From the NCBI RefSeq assembly GCF_002858935.1, contig NZ_PJRT01000005.1:310001-374000 (forward strand): DNA of 64,000 nt, given 5' to 3'. Numbering within the stretch: the stretch's first letter is position 1; each line of letters begins with the position of its first letter. Under the pieces are notes generated by a model. It did not search any database, was not told the DNA's origin, and worked only from the letters and a program-made list of their open reading frames with translations. The translations under genes were made by a program, and so were the position numbers. The DNA comes from Pantoea endophytica. GTDB lineage: Bacteria > Pseudomonadota > Gammaproteobacteria > Enterobacterales > Enterobacteriaceae. Below, piece by piece: positions 8,332 to 20,748 of this stretch.

Positions 8332-9441
8332 ATGTCGAGCGTTACGTTGCGCAGTGTCTCCAAGGTGTGGGGCGAAACCGAGGTGTCGAAAAACATCAGC
8401 CTTGAGATCGCCGAAGGCGAGTTCGTGGTTTTTGTCGGACCTTCAGGCTGCGGCAAATCGACGCTGCTGCGCATGATTGCCGGTCTGGAAACCATCACCA
8501 GCGGCGACCTGTTTATAGGCGACAAACGCATGAATGAGGTGCCGCCCGCCGAGCGCGGCATCGGCATGGTGTTTCAGTCCTACGCGCTGTATCCCCACCT
8601 TTCGGTGGCTGAGAACATGTCGTTCGGCCTGAAGCTGGCCGGCACGCGCAAAGCGGAGATTCAGCAGCGGGTCAATCAGGTGGCGGAAGTGCTGCAGCTG
8701 GCGCATCTGCTGGATCGCCGTCCGAAAGCGTTGTCGGGTGGTCAGCGTCAGCGCGTGGCGATTGGCCGAACGCTGGTGGCGGAACCGCGGGTGTTTTTAC
8801 TCGATGAGCCGCTCTCCAACCTTGACGCGGCGCTGCGCGTGCAGATGCGCATCGAGATCTCACGCCTGCATAAGCGTTTGAAGCGCACCATGATTTACGT
8901 CACCCACGATCAGACCGAAGCGATGACGCTGGCCGATAAGATCGTGGTGCTGGATGGCGGCCACGTTGCCCAGGTCGGCAAGCCGCTCGAGCTGTATCAC
9001 TATCCCGCCAATCGTTTCGTCGCCGGTTTTATTGGCTCACCGCGCATGAATTTCTTACCGGTAAAAGTCACCGCCACCGCCATCGATCAGGTTCAGGTGC
9101 GTTTACCCAATACCCAGCTGGTGTGGCTGCCGGTCGACAGCGCCGGTGTGCAGGTGGGCAGCAACATGTCGTTAGGCATTCGTCCCGAACATCTGCTCTC
9201 CAGCGATATCGCTGACGTCACCCTCGAAGGCGAGGTGACGGTGGTGGAGCAGCTGGGACACGAAACGCAAATTCACATCCAGATTCCCGCCATTCGTCAA
9301 AGCCTGGTTTATCGCCAGGAGGACGTCGTGCTGGTAGAAGAGGGCGCCCTGATGGGCATCGGCCTGCCGCCAGAGCGTTGCCATCTTTTCCGTGAAGATG
9401 GCAGCGCCTGTCGCCGGCTACATCAGGAACCCGGTGTTTAG
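8332..9441 (+). CDS. malK: Maltose transport ATPase MalK
   Basis: 369 residues. Walker A is GPSGCGKST (36-44), followed by a Q-loop, the ABC signature [10 protein letters not shown] (around 135), Walker B VFLLDEP and the switch His in YVTHDQTEA. The C-terminal regulatory domain, from about residue 240 (RPEHLL region), is the part that in E. coli takes inducer-exclusion signals from EIIA-Glc and holds MalT inactive. Two copies drive MalFG. The gene is first in malK-lamB-malM, 41 bases before lamB. Confidence 0.97.
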   Translation: MSSVTLRSVSKVWGETEVSKNISLEIAEGEFVVFVGPSGCGKSTLLRMIAGLETITSGDLFIGDKRMNEVPPAERGIGMVFQSYALYPHLSVAENMSFGLKLAGTRKAEIQQRVNQVAEVLQLAHLLDRRPKALSGGQRQRVAIGRTLVAEPRVFLLDEPLSNLDAALRVQMRIEISRLHKRLKRTMIYVTHDQTEAMTLADKIVVLDGGHVAQVGKPLELYHYPANRFVAGFIGSPRMNFLPVKVTATAIDQVQVRLPNTQLVWLPVDSAGVQVGSNMSLGIRPEHLLSSDIADVTLEGEVTVVEQLGHETQIHIQIPAIRQSLVYRQEDVVLVEEGALMGIGLPPERCHLFREDGSACRRLHQEPGV

Positions 9442-9479
9442 CCCTGCAAAACAATAAAAGCAATGACCTCAGGAGATAG

Positions 9480-10784
<1,305 letters not shown>

Positions 10785-10825
10785 TGCTCCCGCATGTGGC
10801 TTAACTGAGACGATCTCTTTTCGGC

Positions 10826-10854
10826 GCGGCGCGCCATTGCCTGGTTCGCGCCGC
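10826..10854 (+). other. lamB-malM intergenic hairpin
   Basis: An 8-bp GC stem (GCGGCGCG 10826-10833 with CGCGCCGC 10847-10854) and a 13-base loop lie between lamB and malM, with no T tract. In E. coli this junction carries REP elements that protect the upstream mRNA, and a similar RNA-stability or attenuation role is plausible here. Confidence 0.5.
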
Positions 10855-10880
10855 CGCCTGACAGTTTTTGAGGTTATACA

Positions 10881-11804
10881 ATGAGAATGAAAAAAACGGT
10901 TTTTGCGCTCTGCCTGAGCGCCGCGCTGCTGGCCGGCCAAAGTTTACCGGCGCTCGCGGATGTCAATCTGGTGCCACAGGATCTCTCTGCCGCGCCCACA
11001 TTCCCCGCCGCCAGCCTGCAAACGCTGAGCTGGCTGCCGGTCGATACTTCCCGCACGCAGGTCACCACGCTGAGCGGGAGCCACAGCAACCTGAATGCAG
11101 CGGGCGTGACGGGTTCGGTGGCGGCCTACAGCTTGCCAGCCAATATCGGTGAACTCACCATTACGCTGAGCAGTGAAGTGAAACAAAATCAGGTGTTCGC
11201 ACCGAATGTGCTGGTGCTGGATGAGAACATGCGTCCGGCGGCCTGGTTCCCGGCGCGCTTTTTCACCTACCAGCAGCCGGGCGTGATGGCGGCGGATCGG
11301 CTGGAAGGCGTGATGAAACTGACGCCTGCGCTGGGTCAACAAAAGATTTATCTGCTGGTATTCACCACCGATAAGGATTTAACCGAAACCACCACGTTAT
11401 TGGATCCGGCGAAAGCCTACGCACGCGGTACTGGCAATGCGGTGCCGGATATTCCCGATCCGATTGCGCAGCACAGCCGCGATGGCACCCTGAAACTGAA
11501 AGTGAAAACCAGTTCAGGTTCATCCATTTTGGTTGGACCACTGTTTGGGTCATCGAGTCCTGCGCCGGTAACGGTGGGCAATACGCAGCCGGTTGCGCCG
11601 GCGACTTATCGTGCTGCCCCGGTTTCGGATGCAAAACCTAAACCGATCATGACGGATACCGAAGGTTACTTTAATCAGAACATCCGCGAGGCGGTTGAGA
11701 AGGGCAATATCGATAAGGCGTTGAAGCTGCTGGACGAGGCCGAGCGTTTAGGCTCCACGTCGGCCAGACAGGTGTTTATCAGCAGTGTTAAAGGCAAGGG
11801 GTAA
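10881..11804 (+). CDS. malM: Maltose operon periplasmic protein MalM
   Basis: 307 residues, like E. coli MalM. A signal peptide ends at ALA near residue 26. The mature part starts with a segment rich in Ala and Pro, then a beta-rich domain, then a Pro/Ala linker (about 225-250), and ends in a helical region (GYFNQNIREAVEKGNIDKALKLLDEAERLG). MalM is periplasmic and co-expressed with the maltose system; its exact role is not settled. It is last in malK-lamB-malM and is followed by a strong terminator. Confidence 0.93.
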   Translation: MRMKKTVFALCLSAALLAGQSLPALADVNLVPQDLSAAPTFPAASLQTLSWLPVDTSRTQVTTLSGSHSNLNAAGVTGSVAAYSLPANIGELTITLSSEVKQNQVFAPNVLVLDENMRPAAWFPARFFTYQQPGVMAADRLEGVMKLTPALGQQKIYLLVFTTDKDLTETTTLLDPAKAYARGTGNAVPDIPDPIAQHSRDGTLKLKVKTSSGSSILVGPLFGSSSPAPVTVGNTQPVAPATYRAAPVSDAKPKPIMTDTEGYFNQNIREAVEKGNIDKALKLLDEAERLGSTSARQVFISSVKGKG

Positions 11805-11835
11805 TCCGCCCCGGCAGTGCTGATTTGTCCCATCT

Positions 11836-11860
11836 GGTGCGCTTCGGCGCACCTTTTTTT
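11836..11860 (+). terminator. Terminator of malK-lamB-malM
   Basis: A perfect 7-bp stem GGTGCGC / GCGCACC closed by a TTCG tetraloop and followed by seven T, 32 bases after the malM stop. This is an ideal intrinsic terminator. Confidence 0.93.
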
Positions 11861-11869
11861 CAGGAGTGG

Positions 11870-12076
11870 GCACTGGCGTATCTGCTTCGTCACGGGCCGT
11901 CCTCGCGCCGCTAGCGCGGTGCCTTCAGCTTTCACGTCGTGCCGACGGACCATTCGGGGATCGGCCTTCCTGGCCGGCCCCGAACTGCCTCACGCATCCA
12001 TGCGTGAGTCTCCTGGCTCAACGTAAAAGCCTCAGCGCTGCGGATAGCCCTTATGCCGAAGCAGATACGCCAGTGC
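11870..12076 (+). repeat. Structured GC-rich repeat element, copy A
   Basis: A 207-base noncoding element closed by perfect 20-bp inverted arms (11870-11889 and 12057-12076; left arm begins GCACTGGCGTATC). Inside, in order: hairpin P2 CGCGC/GCGCG (11904-11918), P3 CGTCG/CGACG (11935-11947), P4 TTCGGGG..CGGCC-TTCCT-GGCCG..CCCCGAA (11953-11984), and P5 CTCACGCA-TCCA-TGCGTGAG (11989-12008). A conserved tail with TCTCCTGGCT and TCAGCGCTGCGGAT follows. The core sequence and stem order are shared with copies B and C, but the arms differ. It starts ten bases after the malM terminator, in the direction of malM. No reading frame is convincing. Confidence 0.75.
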
Positions 12077-12120
12077 TGCTAGCAATGTGCCCATTTAACA
12101 GCAGGCACTCGAGCTCATTG

Positions 12121-12320
12121 GCAGGCCGGGGTCACTTTCGGGCAGGCGATCCGCAGCGCTGAACGAAGCGAGGAAGCCAGGAGAGCCCGCAGGACGCGGG
12201 CGAAAGGCGGAGCCGGGACAGGGAAGTCCCGTCTCCGCCGGTCCGTCAGGCTGACGAGTGAAGTGAAGGTACCGCGCATGCGGCGCGAAGGCTGCCGGAC
12301 CGAAAGTGACCCCGGCCTGC
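12121..12320 (-). repeat. Structured GC-rich repeat element, copy B
   Basis: A 200-base element closed by perfect 21-bp inverted arms (12121-12141 and 12300-12320), whose sequence is unlike the arms of copy A. Read on the minus strand it has the same order of parts: P2 CGCGC/GCGCG (12287-12273), GGTACCTTCACT, P3 CGTC/GACG (12256-12244), CTGACGGACCGGCGG, P4 GGCGGAG..CGGGAC..CTCCGCC with a TTCCCT loop (12239-12206 read inward), P5 GCCCGC/GCGGGC (12201-12185), then TCTCCTGGCTT and TTCAGCGCTGCGGAT. In this direction it lies 25 bases after the malQ stop, so each of copies A and B follows the end of a converging mal operon. Confidence 0.75.
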
Positions 12321-12345
12321 AACTATGCAAGGCAACCAATAGCGA

Positions 12346-14388
12346 CTAAGCATTACGCCTCCGTTGATCGATATCCGCCAACAACGCATTGATCTGCGGG
12401 TCAGCAAACATCGCCTCCAGCGAAGCGCTGAGTTTGCGGCGCCAGTTGGGATATTGGCGGGTGGTGCCGGGAATATTCACCGGGGAAGCCATATCCAGCC
12501 ACTCTTCGGGTTGCAGGCCGAGCAGCGCGCTATTGCTGTCGGCCAGATAACGCTGCATCGCCGCACTTAACGCGCGATCCATCACCTGCGGTTCGGCCTG
12601 TTCGGGCAAGCAATTGCTGCGTTGCAGGCTCCTAATCAGGGCGCGGCGCGCGGCTAAGCGTGACTTATTCAGCCCGGCAAGAATTTGCTTATCAGGATAA
12701 AGCCCCAACTCGCTGCCCAGCCGTAAATCGTCGCTTTGCCACCAGCCGCGCAGTGTCGGCATATCGTGGGTAGTAGCGACCGCCATCGCCTGACGTGGCC
12801 AGTGGTCGGGGGCGCGAAAGGCCACTTTGGACGTCTGCTCAAAATAGAGCACTTTGTAGGAGTAAACGCCCGCCTGGTAAAGCTTGCCGATGATCTTCTC
12901 CGGCACCGTACCCAAATCCTCACCAATCACCATGCAGTGATGACGCTGACTCTCCAGCGCCAGAATCGCCAGCAGATCGTCGATGGGATAATGCACATAC
13001 GCGCCTTCGGCCGCGCTTTCGCCCTGCGGGATCCACCACAGTCGCAGCAGCGCCATCACGTGATCGATGCGCAGCGCGCCGCAGTCGTGCATGTTGGCGC
13101 GCAGCAGATCAATCCATGGCTGGTAGGCGCGCGCCTGCATAATCTGCGGATCCATAGGCGGCAATCCCCAGTTCTGGCCCAGCGGGCCGAGGATATCCGG
13201 CGGCGCGCCGACGCTGGCCTGCAAGCAGTAAAGCTCGCGATCGCTCCAGGTTTCCGCGCCGCCCTGCGCCACGCCCACCGCCAAATCGCGGTATAAGCCA
13301 ATCGGCATCGCCTGCTGCTGGCACACCGCCCAGCAATCAGCAAACTGGCGCGCGGCCAGCCATTGCAGCCACAGATAAAAGCGCACTTCATAGGTGTGTT
13401 CGATGCGGAATGCCCGCACCGCTGCGCTGTCTGGCGACTGCAACGCCGCAGGCCAGGTTGTCCAGTCGTAGCGCTGAGGGGCTTCGGCGATCTGCGCAGC
13501 GTGCAGCGCATCAAACACGCCCTGATGCAGCAGACTTTCACCGCCTTGCTGCATAAAACATTCAAAGGCGACAACCAGGCCATCATCCGCACCGCGCTGC
13601 CTGAACTGCTGCCAGGCGAGACGCAGCGCCTCCAGCTTGAGGTGAGTAACCGCTGAGTAATCGACCCACTCAGCGTCCCGCGCCGCCTGTAACGCCTGCT
13701 GCGTGCTGGTCGCCTGCCACCAGCGTTGCGCTTCTTCACTCAGCGTAAAATCCTCAACGGCGGCGACATCGATATACAGCATATTGAGCCAGCGCCGCGA
13801 CGAAGGGCTGTACGGACTGGCGCTTTCCGGCGTTGCCGGGAACAGCGCATGCAGTGGATTCAAGCCAATGCAGGCACCACCGCGCTGCGCAACCTCAACC
13901 AGCATCTGCTTTAAGTCGCTGAAATCGCCGATTCCCCAGTTGGACGCCGACCGCAAGGTATACAGCTGAATGCAGGCGCCCCACAGCGATTGCCCTTGCT
14001 GGATGGCTGGCGGCTCGTAACAGCGCACGGGCGCGACAATAATCCGGCAGTGAAATGCCTGTTGCTGGACGCTAAAGCTGAGCTGGTGATAACCCAAAGG
14101 CAGCGCAGGCAAAGCGATCGGCCGGTTGGCGATTGCGCGACCTTGCCAGCGTTCGCCCTGTTCCGCGATCAGCTGCCATTCGCCTGTTATGCCGGGCGCA
14201 GGCAGCACAATCTCCGCCTGTTCTCCCTGAACGATCAATACCGGCGGCAGCGGCGAAGCGTGCGGTTGCGCGGGATGCATCGCCGCCAGCAAACGCTGGC
14301 GGGTAACGGCAGAAACCGATTGCAGCTGGCCGTGCGCGTCGATGTATTCGCTGGCGATTTCGGCGGTTGGCGTCATGGTGCTGTTCAT
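12346..14388 (-). CDS. malQ: 4-alpha-glucanotransferase MalQ (amylomaltase)
   Basis: About 680 residues (E. coli 694), family GH77. I start it at ATG 14388 ([17 protein letters not shown]), which overlaps the malP stop as ATGA; the frame extends further upstream but only inside malP. Catalytic segments are visible: the Asp of [15 protein letters not shown] and the Glu of [11 protein letters not shown]. The enzyme moves glucan units between maltodextrins in the cytosol, releases glucose and makes longer chains that MalP can attack. It is the second gene of malPQ. An N-terminal extension of about 130 residues before the barrel is typical of enterobacterial MalQ. Confidence 0.95.
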   Translation of the reverse strand: MNSTMTPTAEIASEYIDAHGQLQSVSAVTRQRLLAAMHPAQPHASPLPPVLIVQGEQAEIVLPAPGITGEWQLIAEQGERWQGRAIANRPIALPALPLGYHQLSFSVQQQAFHCRIIVAPVRCYEPPAIQQGQSLWGACIQLYTLRSASNWGIGDFSDLKQMLVEVAQRGGACIGLNPLHALFPATPESASPYSPSSRRWLNMLYIDVAAVEDFTLSEEAQRWWQATSTQQALQAARDAEWVDYSAVTHLKLEALRLAWQQFRQRGADDGLVVAFECFMQQGGESLLHQGVFDALHAAQIAEAPQRYDWTTWPAALQSPDSAAVRAFRIEHTYEVRFYLWLQWLAARQFADCWAVCQQQAMPIGLYRDLAVGVAQGGAETWSDRELYCLQASVGAPPDILGPLGQNWGLPPMDPQIMQARAYQPWIDLLRANMHDCGALRIDHVMALLRLWWIPQGESAAEGAYVHYPIDDLLAILALESQRHHCMVIGEDLGTVPEKIIGKLYQAGVYSYKVLYFEQTSKVAFRAPDHWPRQAMAVATTHDMPTLRGWWQSDDLRLGSELGLYPDKQILAGLNKSRLAARRALIRSLQRSNCLPEQAEPQVMDRALSAAMQRYLADSNSALLGLQPEEWLDMASPVNIPGTTRQYPNWRRKLSASLEAMFADPQINALLADIDQRRRNA

Positions 14389-16778
14389 CGCGCGGCCTGC
14401 CAGATGCGTTGCTGATAGTCGCGGATGGCGCGATCGGCGCTGAACATGCCGCAGCGCGCGGTGTTGAGAATCGCGGCGCGCGTCCAGCCATGCTGATCGG
14501 CCCACAAGGTTTCTGCCTGCGCCTGCGCGTTGAGGTAGTGACGAAAATCGGCCAGCACCAGATAAGGATCGCCGCCTTTGGCGCTCAGGCTGTGCAGCAG
14601 CGGCTCGAACGCGGTGACGTCGCCGTCGCTAAAGGTGCCGTCTTCTAACGCTTTCAATACCCGATCCAGCTGCGCATCTTTTTTGCGCCACGCGTCAGGC
14701 GAGTAACCTTCTGCTTGCAACGCGCTGACCTGATCAACGGTATGACCAAAGATAAAGATATTGTCGCGCCCAACCTGCTCAGCGATCTCCACATTGGCGC
14801 CATCCAGCGTGCCGATGGTTAAGGCGCCGTTCAGCGCCAGCTTCATGTTGCCGGTGCCGGATGCCTCTTTGCCAGCGGTAGAAATCTGCTCGGAGAGATC
14901 CGCCGCCGGGATCAGCCGCTCGGCAACCGTAACGTTGTAATCAGGCACAAACACCACTTTCAGGCGATCGCCAATGCGCGGATCGTTGTTGATGGTGGCC
15001 GCCACTTTGTTAATCGCATAGATGATGTTTTTGGCCAGCACATAACCCGGCGCGGCCTTGGCACCAAACAGCACCACGCGCGGCGTCAGGTTGGCCTGCG
15101 GATCGCTCACCAGCGTTTGCCACAGCGCGATAATGTGCAGTAGCGCCAGATGCTGACGCTTGTACTCGTGCAGGCGCTTGATCTGTACATCAAACATCGC
15201 CTCAGGATTCACCTGGATGCCGGTGCGTTCTGCAATCCAATGCGTCAGCGCAACCTTGTTCTGCTGCTTGATGGCGCGATACTGCGCCTGGAATGCGGCG
15301 TGATCGGCGTAGGTTTCTAACGCTTTCAGCTGATCGAGATCGGTGAGCCACGGCTGATCGAGGGTTTGGCTGATCAACGCCGCCAGCGCCGGATTGCACT
15401 GATTAATCCAGCGGCGCGGTGTGATGCCGTTGGTGACGTTATGGAATTTCTCCGGCCACAGCGCGTGATATTCCGGGAACAGATCTTTCACCACCAACTG
15501 CGAGTGCAGCGCCGCCACACCGTTCACCGCAAAGCCGCTGGTGACGCAGAGATTGGCCATGCGCAGCTGGTTATTGTGAACCAGCGCCAGTTTCGCCCAA
15601 GTCACTTCGTCGCCCGGCCAGCGCGCTTCCACCTGCTTCTTCAACTGAGCATTTAGTTGGGTAACGATCAGCATGTGGCGCGGCAGCAGGGCGCGCACCA
15701 TGCGCACATCCCAGCACTCCAGCGCTTCAGGCATCAAGGTGTGATTGGTATAGGCAAAGGTGTGCTGGGTAATATGCCACGCCTCGTCCCAGCTCAGCGC
15801 GTGTTCATCCAACAGCAGGCGCATCAGCTCGGGGATCGCCAGCGTGGGATGGGTATCGTTGAGCTGAATCACTTCATGATCCGGCAAGCTGGCAATGCTA
15901 CGGCCGGCGCGCTGATGACGGCGCAGAATATCCGCCAGCGAGCAAGCGCACTGGAAATACTGCTGCATCAGGCGCAGCTTTTTGCCGTTGTCGTGATTGT
16001 CGTTGGGGTAGAGCACTTTAGTGAGTTTTTCAGCTTCAATGCCCGGCTGCTCGGCGCGCAGAAAATCCCCGTTATTGAAGCGCTGCAAATTAAACGGCTG
16101 CGCATGTTTCGCCTGCCACAAGCGCAGCGGCTGAGTGACGCCATTCTGATAACCGACCACCGGCAGATCCCAGGCTTCGCCGAGAATTTGCACCGCCGGC
16201 TCCCAGCGCGCAACGCCATTGTGCGTGATGACTTTGCCGCCGAGATGCACCGGCACAGTTAACGCCGCGTTATGGTTAAACCACGGATAGCTGTCGCGCT
16301 GCCAGTCATCCGGCATCTCCTGTTGCGCACCATCAACAAAGTGCTGGCGGAACAGACCGTACTGATAACTGAGTCCGTAGCCGGTGGCGGGTTGTCCCAC
16401 GGTTGCCATCGAATCGAGAAAACAGGCGGCGAGCCGGCCCAAACCGCCGTTGCCCAGCGCCGGATCGGTTTCACACGCTTCCACGTCGCTCAGCGTGATA
16501 TTCCACTCGGCCAGCGCCTCGTTCACCTCGTCATACCAGCCAAGGTTGAGCAGATTGTTGCCGGTGAGACGACCAATCAAAAACTCCATCGAAATGTAGT
16601 TAACGTGACGCTGCGGCGTGGCCGCTGGTGGCGCAGGCATCTCCGCCAGCATGTCGGCCAGTGCGCCACTCAGCGCCTGCCACCATTGGTTTGGCGTCAT
16701 CTCTTGCGCATCGTGCAGACCAAAACGTTGCCATTGTCGGGTTAGCGCGTGTTTAAAACGGGTACGGTCAAATTTCAT
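14385..16778 (-). CDS. malP: Maltodextrin phosphorylase MalP
   Basis: A 797-residue glycogen/maltodextrin phosphorylase, the same length as E. coli MalP. The PLP-binding region [23 protein letters not shown] is near residue 640, with the cofactor lysine in GNMK. The N-terminal [10 protein letters not shown] and [15 protein letters not shown] segments are conserved. It splits terminal alpha-1,4 bonds of maltodextrins with phosphate and gives glucose-1-phosphate. It is the first gene of malPQ, transcribed away from malT, and has MalT boxes upstream. Confidence 0.96.
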   Translation of the reverse strand: MKFDRTRFKHALTRQWQRFGLHDAQEMTPNQWWQALSGALADMLAEMPAPPAATPQRHVNYISMEFLIGRLTGNNLLNLGWYDEVNEALAEWNITLSDVEACETDPALGNGGLGRLAACFLDSMATVGQPATGYGLSYQYGLFRQHFVDGAQQEMPDDWQRDSYPWFNHNAALTVPVHLGGKVITHNGVARWEPAVQILGEAWDLPVVGYQNGVTQPLRLWQAKHAQPFNLQRFNNGDFLRAEQPGIEAEKLTKVLYPNDNHDNGKKLRLMQQYFQCACSLADILRRHQRAGRSIASLPDHEVIQLNDTHPTLAIPELMRLLLDEHALSWDEAWHITQHTFAYTNHTLMPEALECWDVRMVRALLPRHMLIVTQLNAQLKKQVEARWPGDEVTWAKLALVHNNQLRMANLCVTSGFAVNGVAALHSQLVVKDLFPEYHALWPEKFHNVTNGITPRRWINQCNPALAALISQTLDQPWLTDLDQLKALETYADHAAFQAQYRAIKQQNKVALTHWIAERTGIQVNPEAMFDVQIKRLHEYKRQHLALLHIIALWQTLVSDPQANLTPRVVLFGAKAAPGYVLAKNIIYAINKVAATINNDPRIGDRLKVVFVPDYNVTVAERLIPAADLSEQISTAGKEASGTGNMKLALNGALTIGTLDGANVEIAEQVGRDNIFIFGHTVDQVSALQAEGYSPDAWRKKDAQLDRVLKALEDGTFSDGDVTAFEPLLHSLSAKGGDPYLVLADFRHYLNAQAQAETLWADQHGWTRAAILNTARCGMFSADRAIRDYQQRIWQAAR

Positions 16779-17052
16779 AATCAGTCCTGTCAGGGCGGAG
16801 GTGAGTGTGCTTCATTCTGCGCGTCAGCCATGACGCGCTCCTCCTCCTGCACCAAATTCAGCGGGGAGGATGAGCGGGGAGGAGAGGCTGAGGGAAATCT
16901 TAAAGTGTGACAGGAATGTGATAACCGTCGCTTTTGTTAAGACTGCTTAATGGGTTAGCTTGCATTAGGTAAACGAATATCTGAACGTATGTGACTATTA
17001 ATTACGAAGCGTAAAATAATGATGCGCCACGTTTAGGGAGAAGCGTTTACCG
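16779..17052 (+). promoter_or_regulatory. malP-malT divergent control region
   Basis: MalT-like boxes lie as two direct repeats, GGGGAGGATG at 16863-16872 and GGGGAGGAGA at 16876-16885, with an inverted CTCCTCCTCC run near 16838-16848. These would drive malPQ, as in E. coli. Toward malT, GTGTGACAGG and ATGTGATAAC (about 16913-16924) carry two TGTGA units spaced as one helical turn. In E. coli malT is CRP-activated, so these are candidate CRP half sites. The boxes are clear; the CRP reading is tentative. Confidence 0.65.
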
Positions 17053-19755
17053 ATGTTAATACCCTCCAAACTTAGCCGACCGGTCCGCCTTGAGAACACG
17101 GTTGCGCGCGAGCGCCTGATGCAAAAACTCGGCGCGGCGGGCAATTACCGTTTGGTGTTGGTGACCAGTCCGGCGGGATATGGCAAAACCACGCTGATCT
17201 CGCAATGGGCGGCGGGGAAAGCCAATCTGGGCTGGTATTCGCTGGATGAGGGCGACAATCAGCCAGAACGCTTCGTCGATTACCTCATCGCGGCTCTGCA
17301 GCAGGCAACGCAGGGCGGCTGCGCCTCCAGCGAAGCGCTGGCGCAGAAACGGCAGTATATTAACCTGAACGCGCTATTCGCCCAGTTGTTCAGTGAGCTG
17401 GCGGCGTGGCAGCAACCGATTTGGCTGATCATCGATGATTACCATCACATCACTAATCCCGCGATTCACGACGCGATGCGCTTCTTTCTCCGCAATCAGC
17501 CGGAAAATGTGACGCTGATTTTGCTGTCACGTAATTTGCCGCAGCTCGGCATTGCCAACCTGCGCGTGCGCGAACAGCTGATTGAGTTAGGCAGCCAGCA
17601 GCTGGCGTTTACCCATCACGAAGCCAAACAGTTTTTTGATTGCCGCCTGACAACGCCGCTGGAATCGGAAGAGAGCGGGCGTCTGTGCGATGACGTGGCG
17701 GGTTGGGCGACGGCGCTGCAGCTGATCGCGCTCTCGACGCGTCAGGGCGCGAGCTCCGCTCAGGATTCCGCGCGCCGTCTTTCCGGCATTAACGCCAGCC
17801 ATCTGGCGGATTATCTGGTTGAGGAGGTGCTGAATAACGTGGATAGCGCCACACGACATTTCTTACTGAAAAGCGCGCTGCTGCGATCGATGAACGATAC
17901 GCTGATCGCCTGCGTAACCGGCGAAGAACAAGGGCAGATGCGGCTGGAGGAGATTGAACGTCAGGGCCTGTTTTTGCAGCGCATGGATAACTCGGGCGAG
18001 TGGTTTAGCTATCATCCGCTGTTTGGCAGTTTTTTGCGTCAGCGCTGTCAGTGGGAACTGGCGGCGGAACTGCCTGCGCTGCATCGCGCGGCGGCAGAAA
18101 GCTGGATGCGGCTGGGTTTCCCTGGCGAAGCGATCCATCATGCGCTGGCGGCTGGTGATGCGTTGATGCTGCGCGACGTGCTGCTGCAATACGCCTGGAC
18201 GCTGTTTAATCAGAGCGAACTCACGCTACTGGAAGATTCTCTCAAGGCGCTGCCGTGGGAAATTCTGCTGGAAAATCCAAAGTTAGTGCTGTTACAGGCG
18301 TGGCTGATGCAAAGCCAGCACCGGTTTTCCGAGGTGAGCAGTTTGCTCACGCGCTTTGAGCACTCCTGCAGCGAACAGATTGATGATGTGCTGCGCGGCG
18401 AATTCAACGCGCTGCTGGCGCAGGTTTCTATAAATGATGGCAACGCCGAAGAAGCCGAGCGGCTGGCGTTGCTGGCGCTCGACGCGCTGCCGGAAAGCCG
18501 TCAATACAGCTGCATCGTGGCGACGTCGGTATTGGGCGAAGTGATGCACTGCAAAGGCGAGCTGAGCAGTTCGCTGAAGTTGATGCGCCAGACCGAGCAG
18601 ATGGCGCGCCGCGAGGAAGCGTGGAATTACGCGTTGTGGAGCCTGATTCAGCAGAGTGAGATTCTCTTTGCGCAGGGGTTTTTACAGTCCGCATATGAGA
18701 TACAGGAGCGGGCATTTGTGCTGGTGAAAGAGCAGCATCTGACACAGTTCCCGATGCATGAATTCCTGCTGCGAATTCGCGCGCAACTGTTGTGGGCGTG
18801 GGGCCGACTCGACGAAGCAGAACAGGCGGCGCGCGAAGGGATAAAAGTGCTGAAAGGCTATCAGCCGCAGCAGCAGATTCAGTGCCTCGGTTTGCTGGTG
18901 CAGTGTTCGCTGGCGCGCGGCAATCTCGATAATGCCCGCAGCCACCTGAGTCGGTTGGAGAATCTGCTTAACAACGGATCGCTGCACAGCGACTGGATCG
19001 CCAATGCCGATAAGGTGAGAGTGATTTTTTGGCAGATGACCGGCGACAGCCAAAGCGCCAGTAGCTGGATGCGCCAGACGGTGAAACCGGAGTTTGCCAA
19101 CAATCATTTCCTGCAAGGTCAGTGGCGCAATGTCGCGCGCGCGCAGATCTTGCTGGGAAATATGAGCCAGGCCGAAGTGGTGCTGGATGAGCTGAATGAC
19201 AATGCGCGCGCGCTCAACCTGATGAGCGATATGAATCGCAATCTGCTGCTGTTAAATCAGATTTACTGGCAAACCCAGCGCAAAGCGGAAGCGCAGCAGG
19301 CGCTAACCGAAGCGCTGAAACTGGCGCGCAGCACCGGTTTCGTCAGCCATTTTGTGATCGAAGGTGAAGCGATGGCGCAGCAGCTGCGTCAGCTGATTCA
19401 GCTCAACACGCTGGATGAACTCGATAATCATCGCGCCAGACGCATTCTCAGCGAGATTAATAAATATCATCGTCATAAGTTTGCCCATTTTGACGAGGGC
19501 TTTGTTAGCCGCCTGATTAATCATCCCGATGTGCCGGAGCTGATCCGCACCAGCCCGCTAACCCAACGTGAATGGCAGGTTTTGGGGCTGATCTATTCGG
19601 GATACAGCAACGACCAAATTGCTGGCGAGCTGGATGTCGCTGCTACCACCATCAAAACGCATATCCGCAATCTGTACCAAAAACTCGGCGTGACGCACCG
19701 CGCGGAAGCGATGAATCAGGCGCAGTCGATGCTGCGGATGATGGGGTATGTTTAA
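17053..19755 (+). CDS. malT: Maltose regulon activator MalT
   Basis: 900 residues (E. coli 901). It starts [22 protein letters not shown]. Walker [10 protein letters not shown] is at 39-47 and Walker B-like LIIDDYHHI near 130-137. A long helical-repeat region of about 250-800 senses inducer, and a C-terminal LuxR-type helix-turn-helix ([22 protein letters not shown] to [16 protein letters not shown]) lies at about 835-890. It is a STAND ATPase activated by ATP and maltotriose and binds the MalT boxes noted upstream of malE, malK and malP. It stands alone at the right end of the mal block. Confidence 0.97.
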   Translation: MLIPSKLSRPVRLENTVARERLMQKLGAAGNYRLVLVTSPAGYGKTTLISQWAAGKANLGWYSLDEGDNQPERFVDYLIAALQQATQGGCASSEALAQKRQYINLNALFAQLFSELAAWQQPIWLIIDDYHHITNPAIHDAMRFFLRNQPENVTLILLSRNLPQLGIANLRVREQLIELGSQQLAFTHHEAKQFFDCRLTTPLESEESGRLCDDVAGWATALQLIALSTRQGASSAQDSARRLSGINASHLADYLVEEVLNNVDSATRHFLLKSALLRSMNDTLIACVTGEEQGQMRLEEIERQGLFLQRMDNSGEWFSYHPLFGSFLRQRCQWELAAELPALHRAAAESWMRLGFPGEAIHHALAAGDALMLRDVLLQYAWTLFNQSELTLLEDSLKALPWEILLENPKLVLLQAWLMQSQHRFSEVSSLLTRFEHSCSEQIDDVLRGEFNALLAQVSINDGNAEEAERLALLALDALPESRQYSCIVATSVLGEVMHCKGELSSSLKLMRQTEQMARREEAWNYALWSLIQQSEILFAQGFLQSAYEIQERAFVLVKEQHLTQFPMHEFLLRIRAQLLWAWGRLDEAEQAAREGIKVLKGYQPQQQIQCLGLLVQCSLARGNLDNARSHLSRLENLLNNGSLHSDWIANADKVRVIFWQMTGDSQSASSWMRQTVKPEFANNHFLQGQWRNVARAQILLGNMSQAEVVLDELNDNARALNLMSDMNRNLLLLNQIYWQTQRKAEAQQALTEALKLARSTGFVSHFVIEGEAMAQQLRQLIQLNTLDELDNHRARRILSEINKYHRHKFAHFDEGFVSRLINHPDVPELIRTSPLTQREWQVLGLIYSGYSNDQIAGELDVAATTIKTHIRNLYQKLGVTHRAEAMNQAQSMLRMMGYV

Positions 19756-19775
19756 GGCGGACAGCGGCTCGCGGT

Positions 19776-20609
19776 TCAGACATATTCCAGAAAATAATGT
19801 CCCTCTGAAGGGGAGCGGATATATGCAAACCCAGACACGCCCAAGTGCATACCTGCAATCAATAGGTTTTCTCGTGAAGCGCGCTCAAGAATTGCTCTTC
19901 GTGTTTGCTCTGCCTGGTCAGGATCGTAATCAAAGGCGATTGAAACTTGCGGATGGGCAATTTGAATATGCGGATAATGCGTAATATCACCCCAAATCAG
20001 TAATTTTTCATCGCGGGAATCTATCAGGTAGCCGCTGTGACCAGGCGTATGTCCCGGTAGGCTGACTGCGGTGATATCTTCAGCAATCGCTGTTTCTTCC
20101 GTAAATCGAACAGTTGAATAAGCTTCGAACGTGCGACGAAACAGCGAACCATTCATCAGTGCGCGTTCACTCAGGCTAGTTAATTTTTCATTATCCAGCC
20201 AGAAGTTTGCTTCTGCTTTGCTAATGTAGAGTGCTGCATTTCGGTAAGCGGGTCGCCCATTCTCATCCAGCAGACCGCCAATATGATCGGGATGTGCGTG
20301 GGTCAACAACACGGTATCAACCTCGTCAGGCATGATGCCGGATAAAAGAAGGTTTCGTCTTAATTCTCCACCGATATGATTGAGGTTTCCCATACCCGAA
20401 TCGATCAATATTATTCGTCCCGCTCCACGGATGAGATAGCTATTAATTTGGATATCATCCGCTGCTTTTATTCCGGCGTGTTGCTGTATATTTACCGCTG
20501 CTTCAGGTTCTATTCCAGATAACAGGCTCAGGCTGGCTTTCATCACGCCATCACTAAGCGCAGTGACCTTATAATTGCCGATATCCCTTGTGCTGAATAC
20601 GTTCGTCAA
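19776..20609 (-). CDS. MBL-fold metallo-hydrolase
   Basis: 277 residues with the metallo-beta-lactamase fold. THAHPDHIGG (103-112) supplies most of the zinc ligands, LPGHTPGHSGYLI near 190-200 gives the next His, and LLIWGDITHYPH gives the bridging Asp. MTNVFSTRDIGNYKVTALSDG at the start and the late GMHLGVSG are typical of the quorum-quenching-lactonase-like subgroup. The substrate is unknown. No signal peptide is seen, so it is cytosolic. It is divergent from the LysR-type gene at 20749 across 139 bases, so that regulator probably controls it. Confidence 0.85.
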   Translation of the reverse strand: MTNVFSTRDIGNYKVTALSDGVMKASLSLLSGIEPEAAVNIQQHAGIKAADDIQINSYLIRGAGRIILIDSGMGNLNHIGGELRRNLLLSGIMPDEVDTVLLTHAHPDHIGGLLDENGRPAYRNAALYISKAEANFWLDNEKLTSLSERALMNGSLFRRTFEAYSTVRFTEETAIAEDITAVSLPGHTPGHSGYLIDSRDEKLLIWGDITHYPHIQIAHPQVSIAFDYDPDQAEQTRRAILERASRENLLIAGMHLGVSGFAYIRSPSEGHYFLEYV

Positions 20610-20748
20610 AATTACCTCGTCAAATGTAGATAATAAAAATAGAAGATGACTCTGTTTGCTTAATTAAACGTCGCATTACTTAAGATGTTGCGGCAATATT
20701 TATTGTGTGGCTATCATCATTCTCGACTGAGTTGTGACCGGAAAAGTT

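Noticed and set aside
11866-12339. Several short frames on both strands across repeat copies A and B
   Set aside because: They mutually overlap, have no ribosome sites and read through palindromic arms; the structure explains the sequence better than coding.
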